DNA from: Leptolyngbyaceae cyanobacterium M33_DOE_097
GTDB taxonomy: Bacteria; Cyanobacteriota; Cyanobacteriia; Leptolyngbyales; Leptolyngbyaceae
Direction of reading: 5' to 3'
Assembly (NCBI GenBank): GCA_015296075.1
Contig: DVDV01000059.1
Coordinates: forward strand, 1 to 35,379
Length of the DNA: 35,379 bases
The position numbers and the translations under genes are program-made. Below the pieces are notes generated by a model. The model was given only the letters and a program-made list of their open reading frames with translations, did no database searches and was not told where the DNA came from. This document shows, piece after piece, positions 25,126 to 33,870 of this stretch. The first letter of the stretch is position 1. Each line of letters starts with the position of its first letter.

Positions 25126-25208
25126 CATGCGGTCTGACTGGTATTTTGTGCGCCACTCATTCTGCAACCCACCCTTGAGACTGAAAAGTTAGACATTGAG
25201 AGGTATTC

Positions 25209-25781
25209 ATGGCTGTTATCACTCGCGTACCAGAAGTTACATTCAAAACTCGTGTCCGTGACGAGTCCGTTCCAGGCCCTAATCCTTACCGTTGGCAAGA
25301 CCTGACCAGCCAAGAGATCTTTGGTGGCAAGCGAGTGGTTGTGTTTTCATTACCCGGTGCATTCACCCCAACCTGCTCTTCTAACCACCTGCCTCGCTAC
25401 GAAGAACTGTACGAAGAATTCAAAGCGCTAGGCGTTGACCAAATCATCTGCGTTTCTGTTAACGATGCTTTCGTCATGTTCCAGTGGGGCAAGCAAATCG
25501 GTGCTAAGAATGTGTTCTTGCTGCCCGATGGCAATGGCGAATTTACTCGCAAGATGGGCATGTTAGTTGACAAGTCCAACCTGGGCTTTGGCATGCGCTC
25601 CTGGCGTTATTCGATGTTTGTCAACGATGGCAACATCGAGAAAGTATTTGTCGAAGCTGACTATGGCGACAACTGCCCAGTTGACCCCTTTGAAGTTTCT
25701 GACGCTGACACCATGCTGGCTTACCTCAAGGGCAGCACTCCCACTGGAGTTTCGGCACCTCGGCTGGCATTCGTTGGCTGA
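25209..25781 (+). CDS. Type II peroxiredoxin
   Basis: A 190-residue Prx5/type II peroxiredoxin. The active site is PGAFTPTC with peroxidatic Cys56, and a conserved Arg lies in RSWRYSMFV near residue 134. The phrases [20 protein letters not shown] (first part of the family block) and [12 protein letters not shown] are typical. It reduces hydrogen and organic peroxides using a thiol donor such as glutaredoxin or thioredoxin. GAGAGG precedes the ATG. It matches the Synechocystis sll1621 type by context, paired with PerR. A clear intrinsic terminator follows at 25821. Confidence 0.9.
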   Translation: MAVITRVPEVTFKTRVRDESVPGPNPYRWQDLTSQEIFGGKRVVVFSLPGAFTPTCSSNHLPRYEELYEEFKALGVDQIICVSVNDAFVMFQWGKQIGAKNVFLLPDGNGEFTRKMGMLVDKSNLGFGMRSWRYSMFVNDGNIEKVFVEADYGDNCPVDPFEVSDADTMLAYLKGSTPTGVSAPRLAFVG

Positions 25782-25820
25782 TTACGCCATTGCGTAATTG
25801 AGTTTCCCTTGATTGATAGT

Positions 25821-25867
25821 GGGTAGAAGTAGTGGGCGATCGCCCTGGTTGCTTCTACCCCTTTTTT
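25821..25867 (+). terminator. Intrinsic terminator after peroxiredoxin
   Basis: GGGTAGAAG (25821-25829) pairs with CTTCTACCC (25852-25860). The loop contains a further palindrome, GGGCGATCGCCC. A run of six T residues follows (25862-25867). It is correctly placed 40 bp after the peroxiredoxin stop. Confidence 0.85.
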
Positions 25868-26034
25868 AGTCAGCACCACCGCTTGGCTAAACCAAAGCTG
25901 AGATAATATAGCTCTGGTCAGAGTACTTAAGACAGGGTTGCTCGGTCAAAGTCGCCTCTAGAAAGGCATTCGACTCATCCCCGTCGCGTTCCACCTGGCT
26001 ACGGCTGTAAAAGCACTTAATTTGCAAAGAGCGT

Positions 26035-26874
26035 ATGGCGATCCATTTCACGAAGTACCACGGCTTAGGAAACGATTTCATTCTGATTGACAATCGGGCT
26101 TCAGCAGAGCCTTGTTTGACGACTGACCAAGCAATTGCCCTCTGCGATCGCCACTTTGGCATTGGGGCGGATGGTGTGATCTTTGCAATGCCAGGACAAA
26201 ACGGCACCGATTATGCCATGCGGATCTACAACAGCGACGGCTCTGAGCCAGAGATGTGCGGTAACGGCATTCGCTGTTTGGCTCGCTTCATCGCTGAGTT
26301 AGAAGGTAACAATGAGCCACGCGCTTACACGATTGATACTCTGGCAGGTGTGATTACGCCGCGCTTAGAGGCCGATGGGTTAGTCACCGTTGACATGGGC
26401 GAACCACGACTCCTGGCAGCAGAAATTCCCACGGTGTTAACAGCGGCTGACGAGAAAGTGATTAATGCACCGCTAGAGGTGGCAGGGCAAACCTGGCAAG
26501 TTACCTGCGTCAGCATGGGCAATCCCCACTGCATTACCTTCGTTGAAGATGTCGCAGCCATTCCCCTGGAAACCGTGGGGCCGCAATTTGAGCATCACTC
26601 CGCCTTCCCCAAACGGATCAATACCGAGTTCATTCAAGTAGTGAGTCGCGATTACCTCAAGATGCGCGTCTGGGAGCGGGGGGCTGGCATTACCCTGGCC
26701 TGCGGTACCGGAGCGTGTGCCTCTCTAGTTGCAGGTGTGTTAACCGGAAACTGCGATCGCCGCGCGACCGTAGAGCTACCCGGTGGGCCATTGTTGATCG
26801 AGTGGTCAGCGGCTGACAACCGACTCTATATGACCGGGCCTGCCGAAAAAGTCTTTGCTGGAGAAGCCTTCTAA
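26035..26874 (+). CDS. dapF: Diaminopimelate epimerase
   Basis: A 279-residue PLP-independent epimerase that converts LL- to meso-diaminopimelate in lysine and peptidoglycan synthesis. The start [16 protein letters not shown] is family-typical. Cys75 in EMCGNGIRC and the second catalytic cysteine near residue 223 in ACGTGACAS form the two-thiol active site. Substrate-binding [16 protein letters not shown] and GNPHCITFV are also present. Length is normal. It is transcribed alone and followed by a MITE-like repeat. Confidence 0.95.
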   Translation: MAIHFTKYHGLGNDFILIDNRASAEPCLTTDQAIALCDRHFGIGADGVIFAMPGQNGTDYAMRIYNSDGSEPEMCGNGIRCLARFIAELEGNNEPRAYTIDTLAGVITPRLEADGLVTVDMGEPRLLAAEIPTVLTAADEKVINAPLEVAGQTWQVTCVSMGNPHCITFVEDVAAIPLETVGPQFEHHSAFPKRINTEFIQVVSRDYLKMRVWERGAGITLACGTGACASLVAGVLTGNCDRRATVELPGGPLLIEWSAADNRLYMTGPAEKVFAGEAF

Positions 26875-26880
26875 TATCAA

Positions 26881-26987
26881 ATCCAGTGCATCAATCATTC
26901 AGGTTGCGTAGGGGCGGGTCTTGCTTCGACCCATCTTGATTCGCCAGGTTATGCCTGCTAAACCCGCCCGTACAGATATCCAATGCA
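26881..26987. mobile_element. MITE-like inverted repeat with flanking direct repeats
   Basis: GTAGGGGCGGGT (26908-26919) and ACCCGCCCGTAC (26962-26973) are inverted with one mismatch and bound a 66-bp element. Flanking it are ATCCAGTGCA (26881-26890) and ATCCAATGCA (26978-26987), direct repeats with one difference. This looks like a small non-autonomous element with imperfect target duplication. It contains no gene. It lies between the convergent dapF and serpin genes. Confidence 0.5.
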
Positions 26988-27008
26988 CCCGTAAAGGGGA
27001 ATTTTGAT

Positions 27009-28295
27009 TTAGGCTTGTGGGTCAGAAATCGTACCCAAAAACAGCACAACCCCCGTTTTGCCATCGCGAATCGCAAACCAGAAGGGGCGATCAACCGTCA
27101 TCGTAAACGGTTCACTGGGTGGAGGAGCTGAGGTGACACCCATTCGCACAGCTGTACTCGCAGCGGCTTCTGTGCCCGCTTCGTCCACACTGATCACAGC
27201 CGCATGTTGCACCTGGTCGATGTGGGTTGAGACAGAGCTAAGCTTGGCAAAGGTGGCGCGTTCTGGATCAAACGCCACTCCCATACCTAAAGCCGACAAC
27301 GCCGTATTCAGTTCAACACTGGTCTGTTGCTTAAATCGCGGCAGCTTGATCATCCCCTGGCGCGACTGAAATTGCTTCATCCACGCCTGCCAGTTTTCGG
27401 GAGTCAGACTCTGCTCAAACGCAACGAGATTGCTTTTGGCCTTGGGCAAGAAAACCAACATACTCAGGCGACCGTTATTGCCGTAGGGCAAGCTAATCGC
27501 CTGAAAATCAGCCGTCTCAAAATAAGGATAGCGACCACCCCGCGACATTAAAGGATGCGGCTTTTGCTTGCCACCCGCCAGGTAGAAAGGGGCATCTTGC
27601 GTAGCCTCCGGCTGAAACGGATCGCTCCACGGCCCCTTAAAGTACAACGTGTTGATCAACACCATCACATCTGTTGGGTTGAGTTGATCAACAATCTGAC
27701 GAATTTTGCCCTTGGTGCTTTGGTTGACCCAGGCATTAATCTGCGTCGGAGCGTTGCGATCGCCAAAGTCAAGCGTCGTCACCTCAGCCCCATAAAACTG
27801 TTGGTTAGTCTGCAGGAAAGATGCATCGAACGGCACGCCTTTCCTCGCCCAGAGCGAGTTTGCAATCACCAACTCTACCAACTTATCGGGATTTTCGAGC
27901 GAGGTTTTGAGCGCCGCGTTTGCCTGGTTTAACTCTTCCACGCTCATCGACTGAATCGCCAGAGCCGTTTCCATCGCCTTTTGAGTTTCGCCCGTCGCAC
28001 CGTTGTAGGTCATTGACAGGGCAAAAGCGACACTCGCAGGCGACAAAAACAGATTCTGATCGGCTGCTTGCTTCCGAATCGCTGAAAATAGGTTAAGGCT
28101 AAATCGGTTGCTCGCTTCAACCAACTTGGGATTAATTGTTTCTGCACGGGGTGTCATAGGAGAAGCCACGGGTGACAGTGTGGGCTGTGGACTCGCGATC
28201 GCCGAGTTATCTGGAGCTTTCCAACAGCCGACTAAACCCAGGAAAACAAAACAGACCAGTGCGATGGTACTTACCCGCGATCGCTGATTCATCAT
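27009..28295 (-). CDS. Serpin, probable lipoprotein
   Basis: A 428-residue serine protease inhibitor. The N-terminus is a lipoprotein signal with lipobox LVGC at about residue 24. A Pro/Ser linker follows, then a full serpin fold: NLFLSPASVAFALSMTYNGATGET (core SPASVAFALSM), VLINTLYFKGPW and GDRN-APTQINAWVNQSTKGKI. The hinge of the reactive loop is DEAGTEAAASTAV. Counting as in antitrypsin, P1 would be Thr and P1' Ser (GVT-SAPP). The start of FTMTVDRPFWFAIRD closes the fold. The hinge has small residues, so it should be inhibitory. It would act outside the cytosol. I prefer the tandem ATGs (28295/28292) to the upstream TTG. Confidence 0.9.
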   Translation of the reverse strand: MMNQRSRVSTIALVCFVFLGLVGCWKAPDNSAIASPQPTLSPVASPMTPRAETINPKLVEASNRFSLNLFSAIRKQAADQNLFLSPASVAFALSMTYNGATGETQKAMETALAIQSMSVEELNQANAALKTSLENPDKLVELVIANSLWARKGVPFDASFLQTNQQFYGAEVTTLDFGDRNAPTQINAWVNQSTKGKIRQIVDQLNPTDVMVLINTLYFKGPWSDPFQPEATQDAPFYLAGGKQKPHPLMSRGGRYPYFETADFQAISLPYGNNGRLSMLVFLPKAKSNLVAFEQSLTPENWQAWMKQFQSRQGMIKLPRFKQQTSVELNTALSALGMGVAFDPERATFAKLSSVSTHIDQVQHAAVISVDEAGTEAAASTAVRMGVTSAPPPSEPFTMTVDRPFWFAIRDGKTGVVLFLGTISDPQA

Positions 28296-28399
28296 CTGCC
28301 CCAAACCCTAACCCAACAACTATAGCAAGTCCCAAATTAGTTGAGGGATTAGGAGAAAGTTATGAGAGGCCTCTCCCCTGAACATCTTTCACAATCCAA

Positions 28400-28446
28400 A
28401 TTTGGGGAGGGCAAAGCCGGAGAGGAGAAATTCTGCCTCCCCAAAT
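28400..28446. repeat. Inverted repeat upstream of the DUF6816-like gene
   Basis: ATTTGGGGAGG (28400-28410) and CCTCCCCAAAT (28436-28446) are exact reverse complements around 25 bases. No T-run follows. It lies 75 bp before the next start codon, in the divergent region between that gene and the serpin. It could be a repeat remnant or a transcript leader structure. Confidence 0.5.
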
Positions 28447-28520
28447 CAACCAAATCCATAGGAAAATTTTTATAAAGTTGTATGACACAACCTGAACTGC
28501 AAACCACTGCTTAGGAAACT

Positions 28521-29360
28521 ATGACATTCCGTCGATTGCTAGAAACATTGAGAACGACCTTAAAACCAGGTTCTCTACTGAGCGGCAAAATGGTTTGCTG
28601 GTTCATTTGCCTATTAGGTGTAAGTTGGTTTGTCGCGAGTGGAGCGATCGCCTCGCCCCTGAGCGATCGCCTGACGAGCTTTCCTGATTGGCAGACAAAA
28701 CCTCCAATTGAGGCCAGTGCGGGTGAGTTGGTTTACCCCGATTGGTTTGCAGGAAGTTGGAAGCTGACCAGCACTCTGGTTGAGACGTATTCGCCCTTAG
28801 CCCCAGAGGTGACAACGCCAGGGTACGAAGGCAATCAGCAATTTTTGAATCAACCCATCACGTGTCAGGTGCGGTTTGTCGCTCAAAATGCCTTAAGCAG
28901 AAAGCGATCGCCCTTACCCGTGCTGTCGCTGCCGACCCAATCACTCGTCAAGGCGCAAATTGTTTCCGATCGCTCCTTTAACGGGCTGAGTCTAGCTAAG
29001 GCTTACCTGGGCGATCGCGTCTGGAAGGTGTGGGTAGACCCGCGTGACGCAACCCGGTTGATCACCAAATTTCGTGATAATCGCAAACTGTTTTCCACCG
29101 TGATTGGGCAAGCCGCCGAAGCCCCCGATGCCGATCATTTTCTCGCATCCGAATTGTTTCAACAGTTCTTTCAAGTACCCGAAAAACCAGTCAAGAATGA
29201 AGTTGAAACAACCACCCTTTACACACGCGAGTCAAACACCAAAATTACAGCCGATCAGATCACCGCTGTTTACTTAACCCCACCTCATCCACGCGCGTAT
29301 TTAGCAGGCGATCGCCCGGTTGCGCTTTACCGCTATCAACTGGAGTTAACCAGAGGATAG
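28521..29360 (+). CDS. DUF6816-like exported protein
   Basis: A 279-residue protein with an N-terminal signal or anchor, hydrophobic at about residues 26-43 and ending in AIASPLSDRL. The mature start SDRLTSFPDWQTKPP and ELVYPDWFAGSWKLTSTLVE (core YPDWFAGSWKLTSTL) are conserved in a family of cyanobacterial and plastid proteins that I believe is DUF6816. The fold looks like a lipocalin-type beta barrel by pattern, an inference only. It is probably lumenal or periplasmic. No partner is implied by the neighbours. A hairpin terminator lies between it and the convergent sulfite reductase gene. Confidence 0.7.
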   Translation: MTFRRLLETLRTTLKPGSLLSGKMVCWFICLLGVSWFVASGAIASPLSDRLTSFPDWQTKPPIEASAGELVYPDWFAGSWKLTSTLVETYSPLAPEVTTPGYEGNQQFLNQPITCQVRFVAQNALSRKRSPLPVLSLPTQSLVKAQIVSDRSFNGLSLAKAYLGDRVWKVWVDPRDATRLITKFRDNRKLFSTVIGQAAEAPDADHFLASELFQQFFQVPEKPVKNEVETTTLYTRESNTKITADQITAVYLTPPHPRAYLAGDRPVALYRYQLELTRG

Positions 29361-29383
29361 AAAGCCCCGCTATAAAAAGCACA

Positions 29384-29412
29384 ATCCCCGAATTCGTTAA
29401 GAATCCGGGGAT
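29384..29412. terminator. Hairpin between convergent genes
   Basis: The arms ATCCCCGAATTC and GAATCCGGGGAT pair at 11 of 12 positions around a GTTAA loop. A T-rich stretch (CTTTTTATAG, minus strand) follows about 6 bases after the stem. It best fits as the terminator of the sulfite reductase gene and may work for both convergent genes. Confidence 0.7.
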
Positions 29413-29435
29413 CTGGAGTGAAGCAGTTAAACCAG

Positions 29436-31397
29436 TTAACTCAGTTGTTGCAAGTAAGACTCGATCGCCCCATTAATCAGATAGCTGACTGACACACCTT
29501 TTTGGGTTGCAACAGCCTGCAAACGAGCGTAGACCTCCGGGCGCACCGTCACCCGATGGCGATTGTCCTTCTTCGGAGTCTTCGTCACCTGAGCAACCAC
29601 CGCTTCAACCGCTTCTTCGACAGCCGCTTCAACCGTGGATTCGTAGGTTTGAGCAAAATCGTGCAGGGCTTGCAGACCCACGCGATCGCAGAAGTCACCA
29701 AACGACTCTGCGGGTTTTTGCTCTTGCTTAAAGTAGACAAACAGCGGTTCAAACGTCTCCTCTAGCTGCGAGATCGGCATCTTTTCGAGATAGACCTTTG
29801 AAAGACGTGTCTGGTTAGCCGAAGCTCCCAGCCAAACCTGATATTGGTCAGGCCCATTGCCGACAAAACCGACTTCCGCCAGGTACGGACGCGCACACCC
29901 GTTAGGGCACCCCGTCATCCGTAGAATAAATGCCTGCTCAGGGATGCCAACTTTTGCCAGCAACGCCCGGAACCGATCCAAAATGGCCGGCAGCACCCGC
30001 TCCGACTCCGCGTTGGCTAAACCGCAAGTCGGCAACGCTGGACATGCCATTGCGTAGCGCTCAAGCAAGTCAATTTCGTCTTCCCGCTTAATGCCATAGG
30101 TGCTGAGCAAGGCTTGAATCTCAGCCTGATTTGCCGGATCAATGTCGTACAGCAGAATGTTTTGGCTGGGAGTCAGCAGCATCGGCAACTGAAACTGCTG
30201 AATAATCGTACGCAGTGCCGTTTTTAGCCGGAAGTCATCGTGGTCTTGGACGCGTCCACACTGAACGTTGATGCCCAAAAATAGCTTGCCGTCACCCTGC
30301 TCATGCCAACCCAAGAAATCCTCATAGCGCCATTCAGGCAGCGGACGGTACGGCTGAAAAGCCTTGCCAAAATACTCTTCGGCCTTGGCGCGAAACTTCT
30401 CAACCCCCCAATCTTCGATCAGGTACTTGAGTCGCGCATGACGCCGATCAGTGCGATCGCCATAGTCGCGCTGAGCTGCCACGATCGCCTTCACTGCATC
30501 GTAAACATCTGCTTTGTCAACATAACCAAGCGGGTCTGCCAGTCGGGGGAAGGTTTCCTCTTTGCCATGAGTACGCCCCAGACCACCTCCAGCCAGAATG
30601 TTGAAGCCTTCTAACTCGCCTGCGGCATTAGTGATCACCACCAGGGTCAAGTCTTGCGAGTAGAGATCAACCGAGTTATCTCCCGGCACTGTCACACAAG
30701 CTTTGAACTTGCGCGGCATGTAGTGGGTGCCGTAGATCGGTTCTTCGTTGTCGTGAATTAGCGTCCCAGTCCCATTTTTTTGACGGGCTGCGACCACTTC
30801 GGGATGCTCTTCTGCACTGATCAGCTTTTCACCATCGAGCCAGATCTCGTAGTAGGCTCCGGTCTGAGGCGTCAGCAGGTCAGCGATCCGATTCGCATAA
30901 TCCAGCGCATAAACATACTCTGGGCGATCGCGAAACGGTGCCGGAGGAGCCATCACGTTACGATTCAGGTCACCGCAAGCACCCAGCGTCGAACCCATAC
31001 TCTTAACGATGGCGGCGATCGTAGCTTTCAGATTCTTTTTGAGAATGCCGTGGAGCTGAAAGCCTTGGCGAGTCGTCGCCCGCATCGTGCCGTTGCCATA
31101 ATCATCAGCGAGCCGATCCAGCGTCAGATACAACTGGGGGGGAATAAAACCACCTGGACTGCGGGTACGCAGCATCATCTGGTAGTCTTTTTCTTGCCCT
31201 TTGACCCGGTTATCGCGGTTGTCTTGTTGATAAGAACCGTGAAACTTGAGGATTTGAATCGCTTCTTCAGTAAAGAAGTTAGTCGTCAAGTCTTCTAACT
31301 CTGAAGCAAGCGGTTCTCTCAGAAAGTTACTCCGCTCTTTGATTCCTTCAACCTTAGAGGGCTTACGAACAGCAGGCTGTGTTGGGGTAGTTACCAT
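29436..31397 (-). CDS. sir: Ferredoxin-sulfite reductase with RHH-like tail
   Basis: A 653-residue assimilatory sulfite reductase that reduces sulfite to sulfide with ferredoxin electrons. It carries a siroheme and a [4Fe-4S] cluster. The substrate/siroheme segment has [13 protein letters not shown] and [14 protein letters not shown]. The cluster cysteines are in [10 protein letters not shown] (near 451 and 457) and [10 protein letters not shown] (near 497 and 501). The enzyme ends near residue 595. The last 48 residues (about 606-653) look like a ribbon-helix-helix DNA-binding domain: a strand [13 protein letters not shown], then helices ending [19 protein letters not shown] basic [10 protein letters not shown] links it. 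No other sulfur gene is adjacent. Confidence 0.93.
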   Translation of the reverse strand: MVTTPTQPAVRKPSKVEGIKERSNFLREPLASELEDLTTNFFTEEAIQILKFHGSYQQDNRDNRVKGQEKDYQMMLRTRSPGGFIPPQLYLTLDRLADDYGNGTMRATTRQGFQLHGILKKNLKATIAAIVKSMGSTLGACGDLNRNVMAPPAPFRDRPEYVYALDYANRIADLLTPQTGAYYEIWLDGEKLISAEEHPEVVAARQKNGTGTLIHDNEEPIYGTHYMPRKFKACVTVPGDNSVDLYSQDLTLVVITNAAGELEGFNILAGGGLGRTHGKEETFPRLADPLGYVDKADVYDAVKAIVAAQRDYGDRTDRRHARLKYLIEDWGVEKFRAKAEEYFGKAFQPYRPLPEWRYEDFLGWHEQGDGKLFLGINVQCGRVQDHDDFRLKTALRTIIQQFQLPMLLTPSQNILLYDIDPANQAEIQALLSTYGIKREDEIDLLERYAMACPALPTCGLANAESERVLPAILDRFRALLAKVGIPEQAFILRMTGCPNGCARPYLAEVGFVGNGPDQYQVWLGASANQTRLSKVYLEKMPISQLEETFEPLFVYFKQEQKPAESFGDFCDRVGLQALHDFAQTYESTVEAAVEEAVEAVVAQVTKTPKKDNRHRVTVRPEVYARLQAVATQKGVSVSYLINGAIESYLQQLS

Positions 31398-31629
31398 TGC
31401 GATCGCTCAAAAATAAGCAGCAGATTTGTATTGTGACCGCTAATTCCAGCAGAACGTTCTGATCGCCTAAAAAAAACTGGGATCGTCACATTCTTTCCCG
31501 GTAATCCGGTCGGGATTAAGTGGATCCTTATCCTACCATTGCTGTCTCCGAACCCACACCCTTTTCAAGAAATTCTGACTATATTCACCAAATGCCCTAG
31601 ATGTAAGGCTTTCAAAAACAGGTGACACC

Positions 31630-32049
31630 TCAGCGTTGAATATTGGGACAGACGGTACTCTTTGATAAACCCTCTGGAAACTGCTCTCGCCAGCCTGAAA
31701 GCAGAGCCAACAACTCACTTCTAAGAATTGTTAATTCTTCAATTTGGCGCGTCACATCTGATACCTTTTCCTGCAAATGTTGCTTAACCTCGCCACAGGG
31801 CAAATCTCCCTGGTCGTAAACCGCCAAAATCTGCTTAATCTCCGCCAAACTTAACCCCAGATTTTGAGCGCGCTTAATAAACGCTAACCGCGACAAAACA
31901 TGAGGCTGAAACAGTCGATAACCCGTTGCCGATCGCTCAACGCTGGGAGCCAACAACCCAATCTCTTCGTAATAGCGAATCGTTTTAACAGGTAGCCCAC
32001 TTTCTTGAGCAACCTCACCAATTTTTAAGAATGCTGGTAGAACCTCCAT
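31630..32049 (-). CDS. MerR family regulator, heavy-metal type
   Basis: A 139-residue MerR family protein. The N-terminal winged helix has LKIGEVAQESGLPVKTIRYYEEIGLL (core VKTIRYYEEIGLL). A long dimerisation helix follows. Metal-responsive members use three cysteines near 79, 114 and 124. Here the first, Cys85 in DLPCGEV, and last, Cys134 in TVCPNI, are present, but the middle cysteine is missing. The metal, if any, is uncertain. It lies 8 bases downstream of a small membrane-protein gene on the same strand, so the two probably form an operon. No metal pump is adjacent within the window. Confidence 0.8.
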   Translation of the reverse strand: MEVLPAFLKIGEVAQESGLPVKTIRYYEEIGLLAPSVERSATGYRLFQPHVLSRLAFIKRAQNLGLSLAEIKQILAVYDQGDLPCGEVKQHLQEKVSDVTRQIEELTILRSELLALLSGWREQFPEGLSKSTVCPNIQR

Positions 32050-32057
32050 GCTCTAAC

Positions 32058-32336
32058 CTATCTTTCGGGTGGCTTTTTCTTCGACATCGTTAACATTGGC
32101 AGGCTATTGCTCGACGATTGAGGCGGCAATAGAAATTGCGCTGACCGCACGGGTTCACGCCGTTCAATCACCTGTTGCGACTGCCACCAGCGCAGCGCGA
32201 TCGCCACACCGCTTAAACCCAGGCCAAACCACAATAGCGAATATTGCTGGCTTACCCCCCCTAAAACCGCGTCAACCGCACCAATAGTAACAGCAAACGC
32301 AATGATAGGCTCTCGTCGATAAAAAGATTTCAACAT
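32058..32336 (-). CDS. Small two-TM membrane protein
   Basis: A 92-residue protein with two hydrophobic segments, about residues 10-28 and 33-49. A basic, Pro/Ser-rich tail follows. No motif is recognised. Its ATG is at 32336. The gene is directly upstream of the MerR gene, with 8 bases between, so it is likely cotranscribed and perhaps regulated by it. It might be a small transport accessory, but there is no direct evidence. Confidence 0.6.
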   Translation of the reverse strand: MLKSFYRREPIIAFAVTIGAVDAVLGGVSQQYSLLWFGLGLSGVAIALRWWQSQQVIERREPVRSAQFLLPPQSSSNSLPMLTMSKKKPPER

Positions 32337-32463
32337 TAGTAGAAAAATCGCAGTTTAAGACAGCAGATTGAATCTAACTCAATTCTAAAACGTGGGTTGA
32401 AGATAGGGGAGTGTAGGTAGAGAGAGATAGCGGAAGCCGTGGAGGGGTGAATCAAACGATTTT

Positions 32464-32859
32464 TTAGCTGGAGACGACGCTAGAAGACTCGGCTGACTGC
32501 CAGGGTGTGCAACCCTTTAAGCCCAGTTGGGGATCTTGCTTATAGGCAGAGCCAGGTTCCCAAACGGTGACTTTGCGATCGCTGCCAATGTCGTACAAAT
32601 ACGCCGCAGCGGGGAAATATTTGACCCCCACCTTCAAGTTAGAAAAATCGTCTTCAGCCGTTTCGTAGGCAAAGCGTGCCGTCAGTTGAGCCACTAAACA
32701 TTCGGGAGTGTCGCTCTCCTCACCCGAAATATCGCGCTCTTGCCAAAACTTTGCGAGGAATTTTTTTAAAACTGGCAGAATTTTTTTAGGTTCGCCCCCT
32801 CGGCTGATGTAGATGATCGCGGGATTGTTTGCTACGAGAATGTGACACGGAGTTGCCAT
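32464..32859 (-). CDS. Hypothetical protein, 131 residues
   Basis: A soluble protein of unknown function with no signal or membrane segments. It begins MATPCHILVANNPAIIYISRGG and has a Lys-rich stretch KKILPVLKKFLAKFW. A more hydrophobic part, VKYFPAAAYLYDIGSDRKV, and a Ser-rich tail follow. Two or three Cys are scattered with no zinc pattern. I do not recognise the family. It diverges from cobM, 159 bp away, and there is no operon context. Confidence 0.6.
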   Translation of the reverse strand: MATPCHILVANNPAIIYISRGGEPKKILPVLKKFLAKFWQERDISGEESDTPECLVAQLTARFAYETAEDDFSNLKVGVKYFPAAAYLYDIGSDRKVTVWEPGSAYKQDPQLGLKGCTPWQSAESSSVVSS

Positions 32860-33018
32860 AACGCTGATTTTTGCTGCTGATTTTCGCTGCCTAGTCTATT
32901 TTAGAAGGCGAGTTTGTTAGAGCAATCGGGCAAACCACAAAAAGTTTTTATACACTAAATAGTCGGTCTAACCTGGGCGATCGCGTCCAATTTCCTTTCG
33001 CTTCAATAATTTTCCTTT

Positions 33019-33861
33019 ATGAATGATACTGCTACCCCGTCCCCTGACCTATCCCTACCCGCCGCTGTTTATATTGTGGGAGCCGGGCCGGGCGATCCGG
33101 AATTACTCACCATCAAAGCCCAACGCCTGCTCGCACACGCAGATGTGATTTTGTTTGCCGACTCCTTAGTGCCCCGTCAAATTTTGCAGGGGGTACGCCC
33201 CGATGCGGAACTGGTTCGCACCGCCCACAAAACCCTAGAAGAAATTTTGCCGCTCATGGTCGATCGCGTGAAAGCGGGTAAATCCGTTGTACGCCTGCAT
33301 TCGGGCGATCCCTGCTTGTATGGAGCGGTGCAAGAACAGATGCAAGCCCTGTTAGAAGCCGACATTCCCTTTGAGGTGATCCCCGGCATCAGCGCCTTTC
33401 AAGCGGCAGCCGCGCGACTGCGAGTTGAGCTAACCGTACCCGGATTGGTGCAAAGCATCATCTTAACCCGCATCAGTGGCCGCACCCAGGTGCCCGTCGA
33501 TGAAGAACTTGCCAGCCTTGCAGCTCACAAAGCGAGTCTCTGCCTCTACTTGAGCGCCCGCCACGTCGCCGACGCAGAAGCCAAATTACTGCAACACTAC
33601 CCCTCAGAGACTCCGGTGGCAGTTTGCTTTCGCCTCGGCTGGCCCGACGAAAAAGTGTGGCTCGTCCCGCTCGACCAAATGGCCACCCTAACCGAGCAAG
33701 AAAACTTGATTCGCACCACCTTATATGTCGTGAGTCCCGCTTTGGCAGCAGCCACCGTACCCGACGCGATCGCCCAAACCGCAGAAAACACAGGCTTAAA
33801 AACCGGGCGATCGCGCTTGTATCACCCAGAGCACTCCCACCTGTTCCGCCAGTCGCAGTAG
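33019..33861 (+). CDS. cobM: Precorrin-4 C11-methyltransferase
   Basis: A 280-residue SAM-dependent methyltransferase of the cobalamin pathway (CobM/CbiF), adding the C11 methyl to precorrin-4. The SAM loop VYIVGAGPGDPELLTIKAQ (core GAGPGDPELL) is near residue 20. VVRLHSGDPCLYGAVQEQM (core SGDPCLYGA) follows near 95, then VIPGISAFQAAAARL. The third motif is LTRISGRTQVP. All signature stretches are present and the length is normal. No other cobalamin gene is in the window, and I see no cobalamin riboswitch upstream. It is convergent with rnc, 9 bp between stop codons. Confidence 0.92.
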   Translation: MNDTATPSPDLSLPAAVYIVGAGPGDPELLTIKAQRLLAHADVILFADSLVPRQILQGVRPDAELVRTAHKTLEEILPLMVDRVKAGKSVVRLHSGDPCLYGAVQEQMQALLEADIPFEVIPGISAFQAAAARLRVELTVPGLVQSIILTRISGRTQVPVDEELASLAAHKASLCLYLSARHVADAEAKLLQHYPSETPVAVCFRLGWPDEKVWLVPLDQMATLTEQENLIRTTLYVVSPALAAATVPDAIAQTAENTGLKTGRSRLYHPEHSHLFRQSQ

Positions 33862-33870
33862 CTCACCAGA

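Noticed and set aside
32860-33018. Possible cobalamin riboswitch upstream of cobM
   Set aside because: I see no B12-box-like sequence or suitable structure in the leader.
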